Assembly (NCBI GenBank): GCA_014237955.1
Contig: JABABY010000134.1
Coordinates: forward strand, 1-5,772
DNA length: 5,772 nucleotides
Source: Planctomycetota bacterium
Lineage (GTDB): Bacteria > Planctomycetota > Planctomycetia > Pirellulales > UBA7805
Direction: 5' to 3'
Shown: one piece after another, positions 1-5,520 of the stretch
Layout: every line of letters begins with the position of its first letter
Position numbering within the stretch: position 1 is the first letter of the stretch
Made by a program: the position numbers and the translations under genes
The notes under the pieces: model-generated
Database searches by the model: none
What the model was told of the DNA's origin: nothing
What the model saw: the letters and a program-made list of their open reading frames with translations, nothing else

Positions 1-1859
1 GCTGCATTGGAGGATGTCGCATTGTCGAGCAAGGCATGGCCACCGATGATTACCGTGTCCTGGACCCCCGGTGTTGCTGCAAGAATCTTTTCGATTTCGT
101 CCGTGACCTTACCGGTCCGTTCTAGGGAGGCAGCTGGGGGGAGTGTTACCGCGACGATCAGATACCCTTGATCTTCCGTAGGAAGAAAGCCGGTCGGCAT
201 CTCGCTAAACCACCAGACCGTTACCACAAAGAGTCCGACAAAGACAATCATGGTCGGCAGCACCCAGCGAACCAGTCGCCCGATGAGGGCACAATACATC
301 CGCTCCGACGCATCGTAAAAGCGGTTGAACGTGCGGCCAAAAATACCCGGCTTTTTCGGGGGGCGCAAATAAACGGCACACTGGGCCGGTTTGAGTGTCA
401 ATGCGTTGATCGTAGAGATAATCGCTGTAGCCGCGATCGTGAGCGCAAATTGGCGGTACATCTGCCCAACGATGCCGGTGAGAAACGTTGAGGGCAAAAA
501 GACCGCCATGAGCACGAGGGAAGTCGCGATGATCGGGCCAAAAAGCTCCTTCATGGCCTGGATAGTTGCGTTCTTGGGATTCTTTCCACCGGAAATATGA
601 TGGGACGCATTCTCGACGATTATGATGGCATCGTCGACCACTAGGCCGATCGCCAGAATGAGTCCGAAGAGTGTGAGCATGTTGACGGTAAAGCCGAACA
701 CGGCAAAAAAAGCGAAGGCCCCGATAATCGTAACCGGGACGGTGGTGGCCGGCACCATGACTGCTCGCCAATCCTGAAGAAAAACAAGAATGACCACCAG
801 GACCAGTATGCCCGCCTCGAACAGGGTCAAGTAGACTTCGTCGATGGACGCCTTAACAAATGTGGTGGTATTGAAAGGGATGTCGTACACGATCCCAGTC
901 GGAAATAGCTCGGCCAACTCGACCATTTTATCCTGGAGTGCCTCAGCCAGAGCGAGAGCATTTGCTCCAGGCAATTGGTAGACGGCTACACCGGCACACG
1001 GGAGACCATTTTTTTTACAGTAGATGCTGTAATCTTTACTGCCGAGTTCGACCCGGCCAACATCCCTGAGGTAGGTAAGATTCCCATTGTCACCGGTTTT
1101 GAGAATGATGTTCTCAAACTCTGTGACGTCCGTGAGTCTTCCTTTTACGTTGAGGGTTAATTCGAATTCAGTATTCTTGGGGGCTGGTGGTGCACCAAGG
1201 GTGCCCGCAGCAACCTGAACATTTTGACTTTTTACCGCCTTAAGCACATCTTGCACGCTTAGATTGCGAGATTTAAGTTGTCCCGGGTCCAGCCAAATCC
1301 GCATCGAATAATCGCCACTGCCGAAAACAGTGATGCTGCCGACTCCCGGAATCCGTGCTAACTCCTCCTGGATGCGAACGGTTGCGTAGTTGCTAAGTGC
1401 CAGATCGTTGACAGTGCCATCGGGTGAAGTGAGGGCAACAATGAGCACAATATCGGTCGATTGCTTCTGTGTGATGACGCCCTGCTGTTTTACCTCTTCG
1501 GGCAATAGAGGATTGGCGATGCCAACACGGTTTTCCACAAGGATCTGGGCGATATCCAGATCGGTGCCGATATCGAATGTGACCGTCAGTGTATATGTTC
1601 CGTTGCTCGAACAGGTGCTCGACATGTAGAGCATGTTTTCGACGCCGTTGACCTGTTGTTCAATCGGCTGTGCAACCGTTTCTGCCAAGACTTTTGCATT
1701 GGCCCCGGGGTAGATGGCGGTAACTTGTACCGTTGGTGGCGTGATTTGCGGGTATTGCTCGATGGGCAGACGGACAAGCGTGACCACGCCCAAAATGACT
1801 GTCACAATAGCGATCACATTCGCGAAGATGGGCCGCTCGATAAAGAATCGCGAAAACAT
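1..1859 (-). CDS. RND (HAE1/AcrB-like) multidrug efflux permease, C-terminus cut off by window edge
   Basis: This is the inner-membrane proton/substrate antiporter subunit of a tripartite efflux pump. The frame is open from the ATG at 1859 to the left edge: 619 codons of a family usually near 1,040 residues. The N-terminus reads MFSRFFIERPIFANVIAIV, the usual RND start with TM1 at about residues 10-28. The porter domain follows, with YPGANAK (50-56), FGSGDYSMRIW (179-189) and QNVQVAAGTLG (212-222). TM2-TM6 lie at about 340-497. TM4 holds GLVVDDAIIIVEN, with the proton-relay pair D409/D410 matching AcrB D407/D408. TM7 (about 535-552) leads into the second periplasmic loop with FLPTEDQGYL. After TM6, LKPAQCA stands where AcrB has LTPALCA. 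By my alignment, the Phe at AcrB 178 is kept (F179) and the Phe at 136 is replaced (I137). It follows the adaptor gene by 59 bases, with only a weak GTGAG before the ATG. The substrate cannot be told from sequence. Confidence 0.96.
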   Translation of the reverse strand, partial: MFSRFFIERPIFANVIAIVTVILGVVTLVRLPIEQYPQITPPTVQVTAIYPGANAKVLAETVAQPIEQQVNGVENMLYMSSTCSSNGTYTLTVTFDIGTDLDIAQILVENRVGIANPLLPEEVKQQGVITQKQSTDIVLIVALTSPDGTVNDLALSNYATVRIQEELARIPGVGSITVFGSGDYSMRIWLDPGQLKSRNLSVQDVLKAVKSQNVQVAAGTLGAPPAPKNTEFELTLNVKGRLTDVTEFENIILKTGDNGNLTYLRDVGRVELGSKDYSIYCKKNGLPCAGVAVYQLPGANALALAEALQDKMVELAELFPTGIVYDIPFNTTTFVKASIDEVYLTLFEAGILVLVVILVFLQDWRAVMVPATTVPVTIIGAFAFFAVFGFTVNMLTLFGLILAIGLVVDDAIIIVENASHHISGGKNPKNATIQAMKELFGPIIATSLVLMAVFLPSTFLTGIVGQMYRQFALTIAATAIISTINALTLKPAQCAVYLRPPKKPGIFGRTFNRFYDASERMYCALIGRLVRWVLPTMIVFVGLFVVTVWWFSEMPTGFLPTEDQGYLIVAVTLPPAASLERTGKVTDEIEKILAATPGVQDTVIIGGHALLDNATSSNA

Positions 1860-1918
1860 ACGTAGCTCACGCTAATGGTGTCAGGTGCGTTGATGGCTCT
1901 GGGCACATCGACAAAGAG

Positions 1919-3172
1919 TCAGTTGCCGGTCTCCCCGGAAGTGTTCGAGTTGTTACTCGTCCCCGAGGGGTTCTCGGCGGTATCCGCATTTTTCTTTGAG
2001 GTCCCCTGTTCGTGCATATCGACCACGCCTCCCGGCCGGGCATTGTGTTGGCCATCGATGACGACCCAATCTGTTGTCGAGAGCCCTTTGTTGATGACCT
2101 GCATGTCCTCTATTTCTTGTCCTAGTTCCACATACTGGTAGTGTGCTTTCTGGTCGCCATCGATGACGACCACGTAGGGACCAACAATGTCCTGCCCCAC
2201 TGCGTTAGCGTTGATTAGCAGTTGGGGGCCGGTGGAGATCGGTACGCGAATCTTTACAAACTGTCCAGCGATCAGGATCCGATGGCCATCTTTTGGTTTT
2301 GGGTTGGAAAAGACCCCGCGGACCTGAAGGGTTCCCGTATCACTGGTGAACTGGTTGTTTGTGTAATCGACGTATCCCTTGTGGGGATATTTTCCCTTAT
2401 CGACGGAGAGTCCCAATTCAACCGGAATCTTTTTCGATTCGATCGGTGGCCGTTTTCCCTCACGAATCGATTTTTCGATGCGTTCGATCGTATGTTCATC
2501 CACATCAAAGTACGCATACATCGGATCCACAGAAACAATGGTAGTGAGCAGAGTTGCCTGTTCACTGCCTCCAGTGATCAGATTTCCGATCGAGACTAAG
2601 TTGCGGCTGACAACGCCTGTGATGGGGGCGGTCACGCTGCAATAATCAAGATTGAGCTGTGCTTCTTGGAGTTGGGCTTGTGCCTGCAAGACGTTGGCAT
2701 CCTGGACGCCAACATTTGCAGTTGATTTATCGACAGAGACCTGGGCGATCGCTCCAGGGTCTTTTTGCTGTAGTCCGATATCCCGCTGGTACTGGATATG
2801 GGCGAGTTTCTGCTGGGCCTTTGCCTGGTCGACGGTTGCACTCTGTTCATCGACCTGTGCCTGGAAGGGACGCTGGTCCACGATGAAAAGGACGTCGCCA
2901 GACCGCACATCGGAACCACTCTTAAAGTTTATTTTGTTAAGATATCCGGAAACTCGGCTTCGGACATCTACGGAGTCAATCGCTTCCACTCTCCCGGTAA
3001 AATATTGGTACAGGGTGACGTCACGCATTTCCGGATGCGCGACGGTGACAGGTGGATGTGATTTCGTCTTCGTACTGTTTTGGTGGCAGCCTGTCGCAAA
3101 GAGCGTTTGAGCGAGCACCACGCTCACGGTCAGGCATAATAGCGGCTGGAACCGAAAATTTTGCACTTGCAT
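1919..3172 (-). CDS. RND efflux periplasmic adaptor (membrane fusion) lipoprotein, AcrA/MexA-like
   Basis: This adaptor would link the RND permease to an outer-membrane channel. It has 417 residues from the ATG at 3172. The start is chosen because GAGG lies 5 bases upstream and a lipoprotein signal peptide then begins at once: a hydrophobic stretch to residue 25 and the lipobox FATGC, with lipidated C29. Upstream in-frame starts (ATG 3196, TTG 3202) lack a good ribosome site and would add a polar extension. The first half of the lipoyl domain is at about 62-100 (RSRVSGYLNKI and RSGDVLFIVDQRPF). A Gln/Ala-rich alpha-hairpin spans about 102-173. The second lipoyl half includes VTAPITGVVSRN (180-191) and GNLITGG. 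The beta-barrel lies at about 212-312, and a membrane-proximal domain runs to about 388. The last 28 residues are an Asn/Ser/Thr-rich, probably disordered tail. It is very likely co-transcribed with the permease downstream. Confidence 0.95.
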   Translation of the reverse strand: MQVQNFRFQPLLCLTVSVVLAQTLFATGCHQNSTKTKSHPPVTVAHPEMRDVTLYQYFTGRVEAIDSVDVRSRVSGYLNKINFKSGSDVRSGDVLFIVDQRPFQAQVDEQSATVDQAKAQQKLAHIQYQRDIGLQQKDPGAIAQVSVDKSTANVGVQDANVLQAQAQLQEAQLNLDYCSVTAPITGVVSRNLVSIGNLITGGSEQATLLTTIVSVDPMYAYFDVDEHTIERIEKSIREGKRPPIESKKIPVELGLSVDKGKYPHKGYVDYTNNQFTSDTGTLQVRGVFSNPKPKDGHRILIAGQFVKIRVPISTGPQLLINANAVGQDIVGPYVVVIDGDQKAHYQYVELGQEIEDMQVINKGLSTTDWVVIDGQHNARPGGVVDMHEQGTSKKNADTAENPSGTSNNSNTSGETGN

Positions 3173-3177
3173 CGTTG

Positions 3178-3181
3178 CCTC
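3178..3181 (-). promoter_or_regulatory. Shine-Dalgarno GAGG of the efflux adaptor gene
   Basis: GAGG (reading the minus strand) lies 5 bases before the ATG at 3172. Neither upstream in-frame start (3196 or 3202) has a comparable purine-rich site at normal spacing, so this site decides the start. Confidence 0.6.
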
Positions 3182-3255
3182 AATGCTGTGATCCATGGCC
3201 AACAGATATTCACCTGCCGAGCCCTTTACCTAAAACGGGAACATGCACAATCAAC

Positions 3256-3267
3256 TTCAGATCTGAA
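3256..3267. promoter_or_regulatory. 12-bp perfect palindrome upstream of the efflux operon (possible operator)
   Basis: TTCAGATCTGAA is a perfect dyad, about 83 bases upstream of the adaptor start and inside the 221-base gap after the small secreted-protein gene. A two-fold symmetric site at this place is where a TetR-, MarR- or GntR-type repressor of an efflux operon would be expected. No regulator gene is visible in the window. No clear sigma-70 promoter pairs with it: a TATACT hexamer at 3305-3310 (minus strand) lacks a good -35. The operator role is inference. Confidence 0.3.
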
Positions 3268-3393
3268 AAGGGGCGAGCCGAAGTCCTTGGAGGATATTCT
3301 CTCAAGTATAGTTCAAACATTCGGGTGGCAGCGGCCAGCGGAAACGTCGCCCAAACTGGCCCCTTTCGCCCGTTTTTACATATCAGAGGCGAT

Positions 3394-3744
3394 TTATGGC
3401 TCTATGCGCGTTCCCTGAAGATCCCCGCCCCATTTGATGAATTTTCCTGAAAGCCGTCCCTCTGCATCGACGTTCAAGTAGTTCCAGTCGTTCCCCTTTT
3501 CGCCCCAATTGAAGAGATAGCGGGTCGGTTTCGTCCACTTCCCATGCTCCTCGTGATTCGGGCCTTTCCAGTGGCAGGTACCATCCGCGTTGACTTGCAT
3601 GACGCCCTTGTACCAGGACCACTTGCCCAGAATGGCCGGTGCGTCCTCGTCGGTGGGCCCATCGGCGGGGGCCAGAGCGACCAGCCCGATCGCAGCAGCC
3701 AGCAGCAAGATGACGGCAACCGTTTGTTTCTGATTTTTTTGCAT
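3394..3744 (-). CDS. Small Trp-rich secreted protein of unknown function
   Basis: This gene encodes 116 residues. It starts at an ATG with a perfect AAGGAG six bases upstream, which strongly supports it as real. Residues 1-27 look like a signal peptide: KNQK, a hydrophobic core TVAVILLLAAAIGLVALA, then APA, so signal peptidase I could cut after A27. The mature part is about 89 residues with seven Trp (42, 44, 59, 70, 80, 87, 105) and a repeated GKW pattern: LGKWSWYKGVMQVNADGTCHW, HGKW, FNWGEKGNDWNYL, then GRLSGKFIKWGG. Alternating short strands with turns (NADGT, EGRLSGK) suggest a small antiparallel beta fold. The W-x-W, ADGT and GKW pattern resembles short beta repeats attached to planctomycete secreted proteins; this is recalled, not searched. 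It has a single Cys (C57) in the mature part and no catalytic motif. It lies 106 bases after the GDPD gene. The function is unknown. Confidence 0.8.
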   Translation of the reverse strand: MQKNQKQTVAVILLLAAAIGLVALAPADGPTDEDAPAILGKWSWYKGVMQVNADGTCHWKGPNHEEHGKWTKPTRYLFNWGEKGNDWNYLNVDAEGRLSGKFIKWGGDLQGTRIEP

Positions 3745-3750
3745 GAGAGG

Positions 3751-3756
3751 CTCCTT
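3751..3756 (-). promoter_or_regulatory. Consensus Shine-Dalgarno AAGGAG of the small secreted-protein gene
   Basis: AAGGAG on the minus strand, six bases before the ATG at 3744. It is the strongest ribosome binding site in the window and a main reason to accept the short ORF as a real gene. Confidence 0.75.
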
Positions 3757-3850
3757 AGATTAAATGTTGGCTAGAGCAACCTAGCGAAAATGGACAGGTC
3801 TGCAAAGTGGGGCGAAGCTGGGTCGGGACGCGTCACTTCCACTCGGGCTT

Positions 3851-4606
3851 TTAGGCCTGGTCCTCGGTAAGTTGCTCTCGGAGCAGGCCGGGTCGATTGG
3901 TGGTGATGCCCTTTATGCCGAGGGCGATGAGTTGCGCTGCCCGGTCCGGTGCATCGACAGTCCAGCAGTAACACGCGAGGCCTGCATGGTTGATTGCGTC
4001 GAGCACCTCTGCATCGATCCGACACGCCGCATCGAGGTCGAGTCCATCGAGTTTGCAGTCGCGTGCTATCTCGATGAGTTTGGCAATCGTGGAGCCTGTC
4101 GCGCTAGCTCGTATTCCGCAGCGGCCGACGAGCAGCGCCGAGACCAAGGGCAACTGCTCTTTTATTTGACCCACAACCAGCCGGTCGTACGAGATGACAA
4201 CAAACCGATCGAGCCGCCCTCCCCCGCTGCAAAGCAACTCAGTGAGTGGCGGGATAATTTCAGGGCCACATTTTACCTCGATGAAAAGACGGCGACCGAC
4301 CGGCATCGAGCCAATGACCTCCGAGAGCAGCGGTAACGGTTCGCCTGAAAACTGCGGCCCCTTCCAAAGGCCCACATCGAGATGCCGGAGTTTTTTTAGG
4401 GGTTGTTTATCGACGCGAAGCGACTCTCCGGAAGTCCGCAGCGTATTGCGATCGTGGATTACAACAATCTGTCCGTCTTGTGTGAGCCGGCAATCGATCT
4501 CCACCGCATCGGCAGCCTGTTGCCAGGCAAGTTCGACCGATGCAAGCGTGTTTTCTGGCGCGTCGAACGAGGCACCCCGATGGGCGATGATTTCAAAAGG
4601 TTGCAT
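3851..4606 (-). CDS. Glycerophosphodiester phosphodiesterase (GDPD family), cytoplasmic type
   Basis: The enzyme hydrolyses glycerophosphodiesters from phospholipid breakdown to sn-glycerol 3-phosphate and an alcohol, using a divalent metal in a TIM-barrel fold. From the ATG at 4606 it has 251 residues, normal for the single-domain bacterial form. The signature opens the protein: IIAHRGASFDAPENT (H9, R10, E18, N19), then AVEIDCRLTQDGQIVVIHD (metal ligands E36 and D38, catalytic H51), then FIEVK (E110, K112). The C-terminal half has CWTVD and ends with GITTNRP, where many relatives have Asp in place of this Asn. There is no signal peptide, so it resembles cytoplasmic UgpQ more than periplasmic GlpQ. 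An in-frame TTG at 4609 is an alternative start closer to ideal spacing from AGGA. It is divergent from miaE. No glp or ugp transport gene is beside it, so its substrate is not fixed by context. Confidence 0.95.
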   Translation of the reverse strand: MQPFEIIAHRGASFDAPENTLASVELAWQQAADAVEIDCRLTQDGQIVVIHDRNTLRTSGESLRVDKQPLKKLRHLDVGLWKGPQFSGEPLPLLSEVIGSMPVGRRLFIEVKCGPEIIPPLTELLCSGGGRLDRFVVISYDRLVVGQIKEQLPLVSALLVGRCGIRASATGSTIAKLIEIARDCKLDGLDLDAACRIDAEVLDAINHAGLACYCWTVDAPDRAAQLIALGIKGITTNRPGLLREQLTEDQA

Positions 4607-4615
4607 CAATGCAAC
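4600..4615 (-). promoter_or_regulatory. Inverted repeat over the GDPD start codon
   Basis: GTTGCAT-TG-ATGCAAC on the minus strand is a perfect repeat with 7-bp arms. In mRNA it can fold as GUUGCA, loop UUGA, UGCAAC, which puts the AUG of the GDPD gene at the junction of loop and stem. Such a hairpin could limit ribosome access; it could also be a DNA-binding site or chance. The GDPD Shine-Dalgarno candidate (AGGA) lies just upstream and outside the stem. Confidence 0.4.
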
Positions 4616-4710
4616 TTTCCTGGAATGGAAGCTAAGGGCGGACGTTTTGGATAGCTTTAGGTGATTCTAACGAGCAATGTGTCATCCTCACGGAGCCGAG
4701 CCGGGATTCA

Positions 4711-4740
4711 TTGACTTTTTGCCAGTTGCTGCGTTAGCCT
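4711..4740 (+). promoter_or_regulatory. Weak candidate promoter for miaE
   Basis: TTGACT (4711-4716) is close to the sigma-70 -35 consensus. Eighteen bases later comes TAGCCT (4735-4740), a poor -10 box. It would give a leader of about 85 bases containing the repeats at 4743-4810. No better plus-strand pair was seen in the 226-base divergent region. On the minus strand a lone TAGAAT (4664-4669) could be a -10 for the GDPD gene, but it lacks a -35. Confidence 0.25.
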
Positions 4741-4742
4741 AG

Positions 4743-4798
4743 CGGTTTGTATCGGGGTTGATTCTACCGCTTTGCGCCGCGGTTTCTATTCCCGGTTG
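4743..4798 (+). repeat. Imperfect direct repeat upstream of miaE
   Basis: CGGTTTGTATCGGGGTTG (4743-4760) recurs as CGGTTTCTATTCCCGGTTG (4780-4798). The copies share CGGTTT, TAT and GGTTG, differ at three bases and by one inserted base, and start 37 bases apart. The role is unknown: either a duplicated regulator site or a small local duplication. Confidence 0.4.
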
Positions 4799-4810
4799 CG
4801 GCGCCAACCG
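4774..4810 (+). promoter_or_regulatory. Overlapping, mutually exclusive hairpins in the miaE leader
   Basis: GCGCCGC (4774-4780) can pair perfectly with GCGGCGC (4798-4804) around a 17-base loop. CGGTTG (4793-4798) can pair with CAACCG (4805-4810) around a 6-base loop. The two stems share bases, so only one can form at a time. They end 10 bases before the GGGGA ribosome site of miaE. Such alternatives occur in attenuators and in thermo- or ligand-sensing leaders. No known riboswitch class was recognised. Confidence 0.35.
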
Positions 4811-4820
4811 AGACCGATTT

Positions 4821-4825
4821 GGGGA
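4821..4825 (+). promoter_or_regulatory. Shine-Dalgarno GGGGA of miaE
   Basis: GGGGA ends 7 bases before the ATG at 4833. It supports that start over the in-frame TTG at 4758, which would add 25 residues not expected in the MiaE family. Confidence 0.55.
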
Positions 4826-4832
4826 AAACACG

Positions 4833-5411
4833 ATGCTAGGACTCAAGACAGCAACCGACCCAAGTTGGATCCACCAGGTTGAGTTGCATCTCGAGGAGGT
4901 GCTTCTCGATCACGCCCACTGCGAAAAAAAGGCTGCCCGCACGGCACTGAATTTGATCTGTGCGTACGACGACCGAGGCGATCCCTTATGTCGGGAATTG
5001 GAACAGATTGTGGTTGAGGAGCTCGAGCATTTCCGTCTGGTTTTAGAACTGTTGGCTCGTCGTGGGATTGTGTATCGTCGCCTCAAACCCTCCTCGTACG
5101 GCAAAAAACTTGGAGAGCTCATTCGGAGCAGAGAACCCGAAAGGGCGCTCGATCGGCTCCTGGTGGCCGGCTTGATTGAAGGCCGCTCCTGCGAACGGTT
5201 TGCCATCCTCAAAGAGTCGCTAGCCGATGCCGAATTGGCTGACTTTTACGCGAGTCTTTTTGAGTCCGAAGCGGGGCATCACGCGATCTATTTGCAGCTG
5301 GCCCATGGTTTTGTACCGGCGGCTGAGGTCGCGGCACGTTTCGACTGGTTGGCGGAAAAAGAGGCGGAGATCATCTCGAGGGGTGAGCCATTAACGAGGA
5401 TCCATAGTTAA
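4833..5411 (+). CDS. miaE: tRNA-(ms[2]io[6]A)-hydroxylase MiaE
   Basis: MiaE is a diiron oxygenase that hydroxylates the isopentenyl group of ms2i6A at position 37 of tRNAs reading UNN codons, giving ms2io6A. It follows MiaA and MiaB, which must be encoded elsewhere. The protein has 192 residues and is a ferritin-like four-helix bundle. The four helices supply the expected ligands: E31 in DHAHCEKKAA, E63 and H66 in EELEHF, E116 in LIEGRSCERF, and E146 and H149 in SEAGHH. These blocks are characteristic of MiaE and set it apart from general ferritin-like proteins. It is a shorter form than the enteric protein, which is longer at its ends; the diiron core is complete. ATG 4833 is chosen because the family begins near this LGLKTATDPSW segment and GGGGA precedes it. 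It stands alone on the plus strand, divergent from the GDPD gene and 302 bases before a pilin-like gene. Confidence 0.95.
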   Translation: MLGLKTATDPSWIHQVELHLEEVLLDHAHCEKKAARTALNLICAYDDRGDPLCRELEQIVVEELEHFRLVLELLARRGIVYRRLKPSSYGKKLGELIRSREPERALDRLLVAGLIEGRSCERFAILKESLADAELADFYASLFESEAGHHAIYLQLAHGFVPAAEVAARFDWLAEKEAEIISRGEPLTRIHS

Positions 5412-5427
5412 ATTTCCGCTGTTTTGA

Positions 5428-5441
5428 ACCCACGCGTGGGT
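5428..5441. promoter_or_regulatory. 14-bp perfect palindrome after miaE (operator or hairpin)
   Basis: ACCCACG joined to CGTGGGT is a perfect 14-bp dyad, 16 bases after the miaE stop. No T-run follows on either strand, so a standard Rho-independent terminator is unlikely. Its centre is about 62 bases upstream of the start predicted from the promoter at 5462-5490, a position used by class I activators. It could instead be a weak mRNA 3'-end hairpin for miaE. Confidence 0.4.
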
Positions 5442-5461
5442 CCTTGCAGGCAGATAAATGC

Positions 5462-5490
5462 TTGACAAATACCCTAAGTTTCTTTAGTAT
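5462..5490 (+). promoter_or_regulatory. Sigma-70-type promoter for the pilin-like gene
   Basis: A perfect -35 TTGACA (5462-5467), a 17-base spacer and TAGTAT (5485-5490, four of six consensus bases) make this the best promoter in the window. Transcription would begin near 5497 and give a 5' leader of about 217 bases before the ATG at 5714. Confidence 0.55.
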
Positions 5491-5494
5491 TTGT
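5465..5494. promoter_or_regulatory. Inverted repeat overlapping the -35 and -10 boxes (possible repressor operator)
   Basis: ACAAATAC (5465-5472) is matched by the perfect inverse GTATTTGT (5487-5494), with arms 22 bases apart start to start, about two helix turns. The left arm covers the last three bases of the -35 and the right arm covers most of the -10, so a bound dimer would block RNA polymerase. As RNA or cruciform it could also fold as ACAAATA/TATTTGT plus CTAA/TTAG with a two-base bulge. The operator role is inferred from position only. Confidence 0.4.
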
Positions 5495-5520
5495 GGTTAG
5501 GAACATGCATCGCAATTTGG

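Noticed and set aside
205..771. Minus-strand 188-codon ORF inside the RND gene, possibly a frameshift or overlapping gene.
   Set aside because: The RND frame stays open and well conserved through the whole stretch, so this is an out-of-frame shadow with a composition (many Arg, His, Cys) typical of one.
2652..3110. Plus-strand 152-codon ORF opposite the adaptor gene.
   Set aside because: It is rich in Trp, Cys and Ser, as expected for the reverse of Gln/Ala-rich helix codons. The minus-strand adaptor explains the region fully.
3173..3202. Earlier starts for the adaptor at ATG 3196 or TTG 3202.
   Set aside because: They add a polar stretch before the lipoprotein signal and lack a good ribosome site; ATG 3172 has GAGG at 5 bases.
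3770..3785. GCTAG-AGCAAC-CTAGC inverted repeat between the GDPD and small secreted-protein genes, considered as a terminator.
   Set aside because: The stem is only 5 bp, AT-containing, with no T-run in the direction of transcription; too weak to call.
4758..4832. N-terminal extension of miaE from a TTG, which reads like a lipoprotein signal (IPGC).
   Set aside because: MiaE acts on tRNA in the cytoplasm, its family starts near the ATG at 4833, and GGGGA precedes that ATG. The lipobox look is chance.
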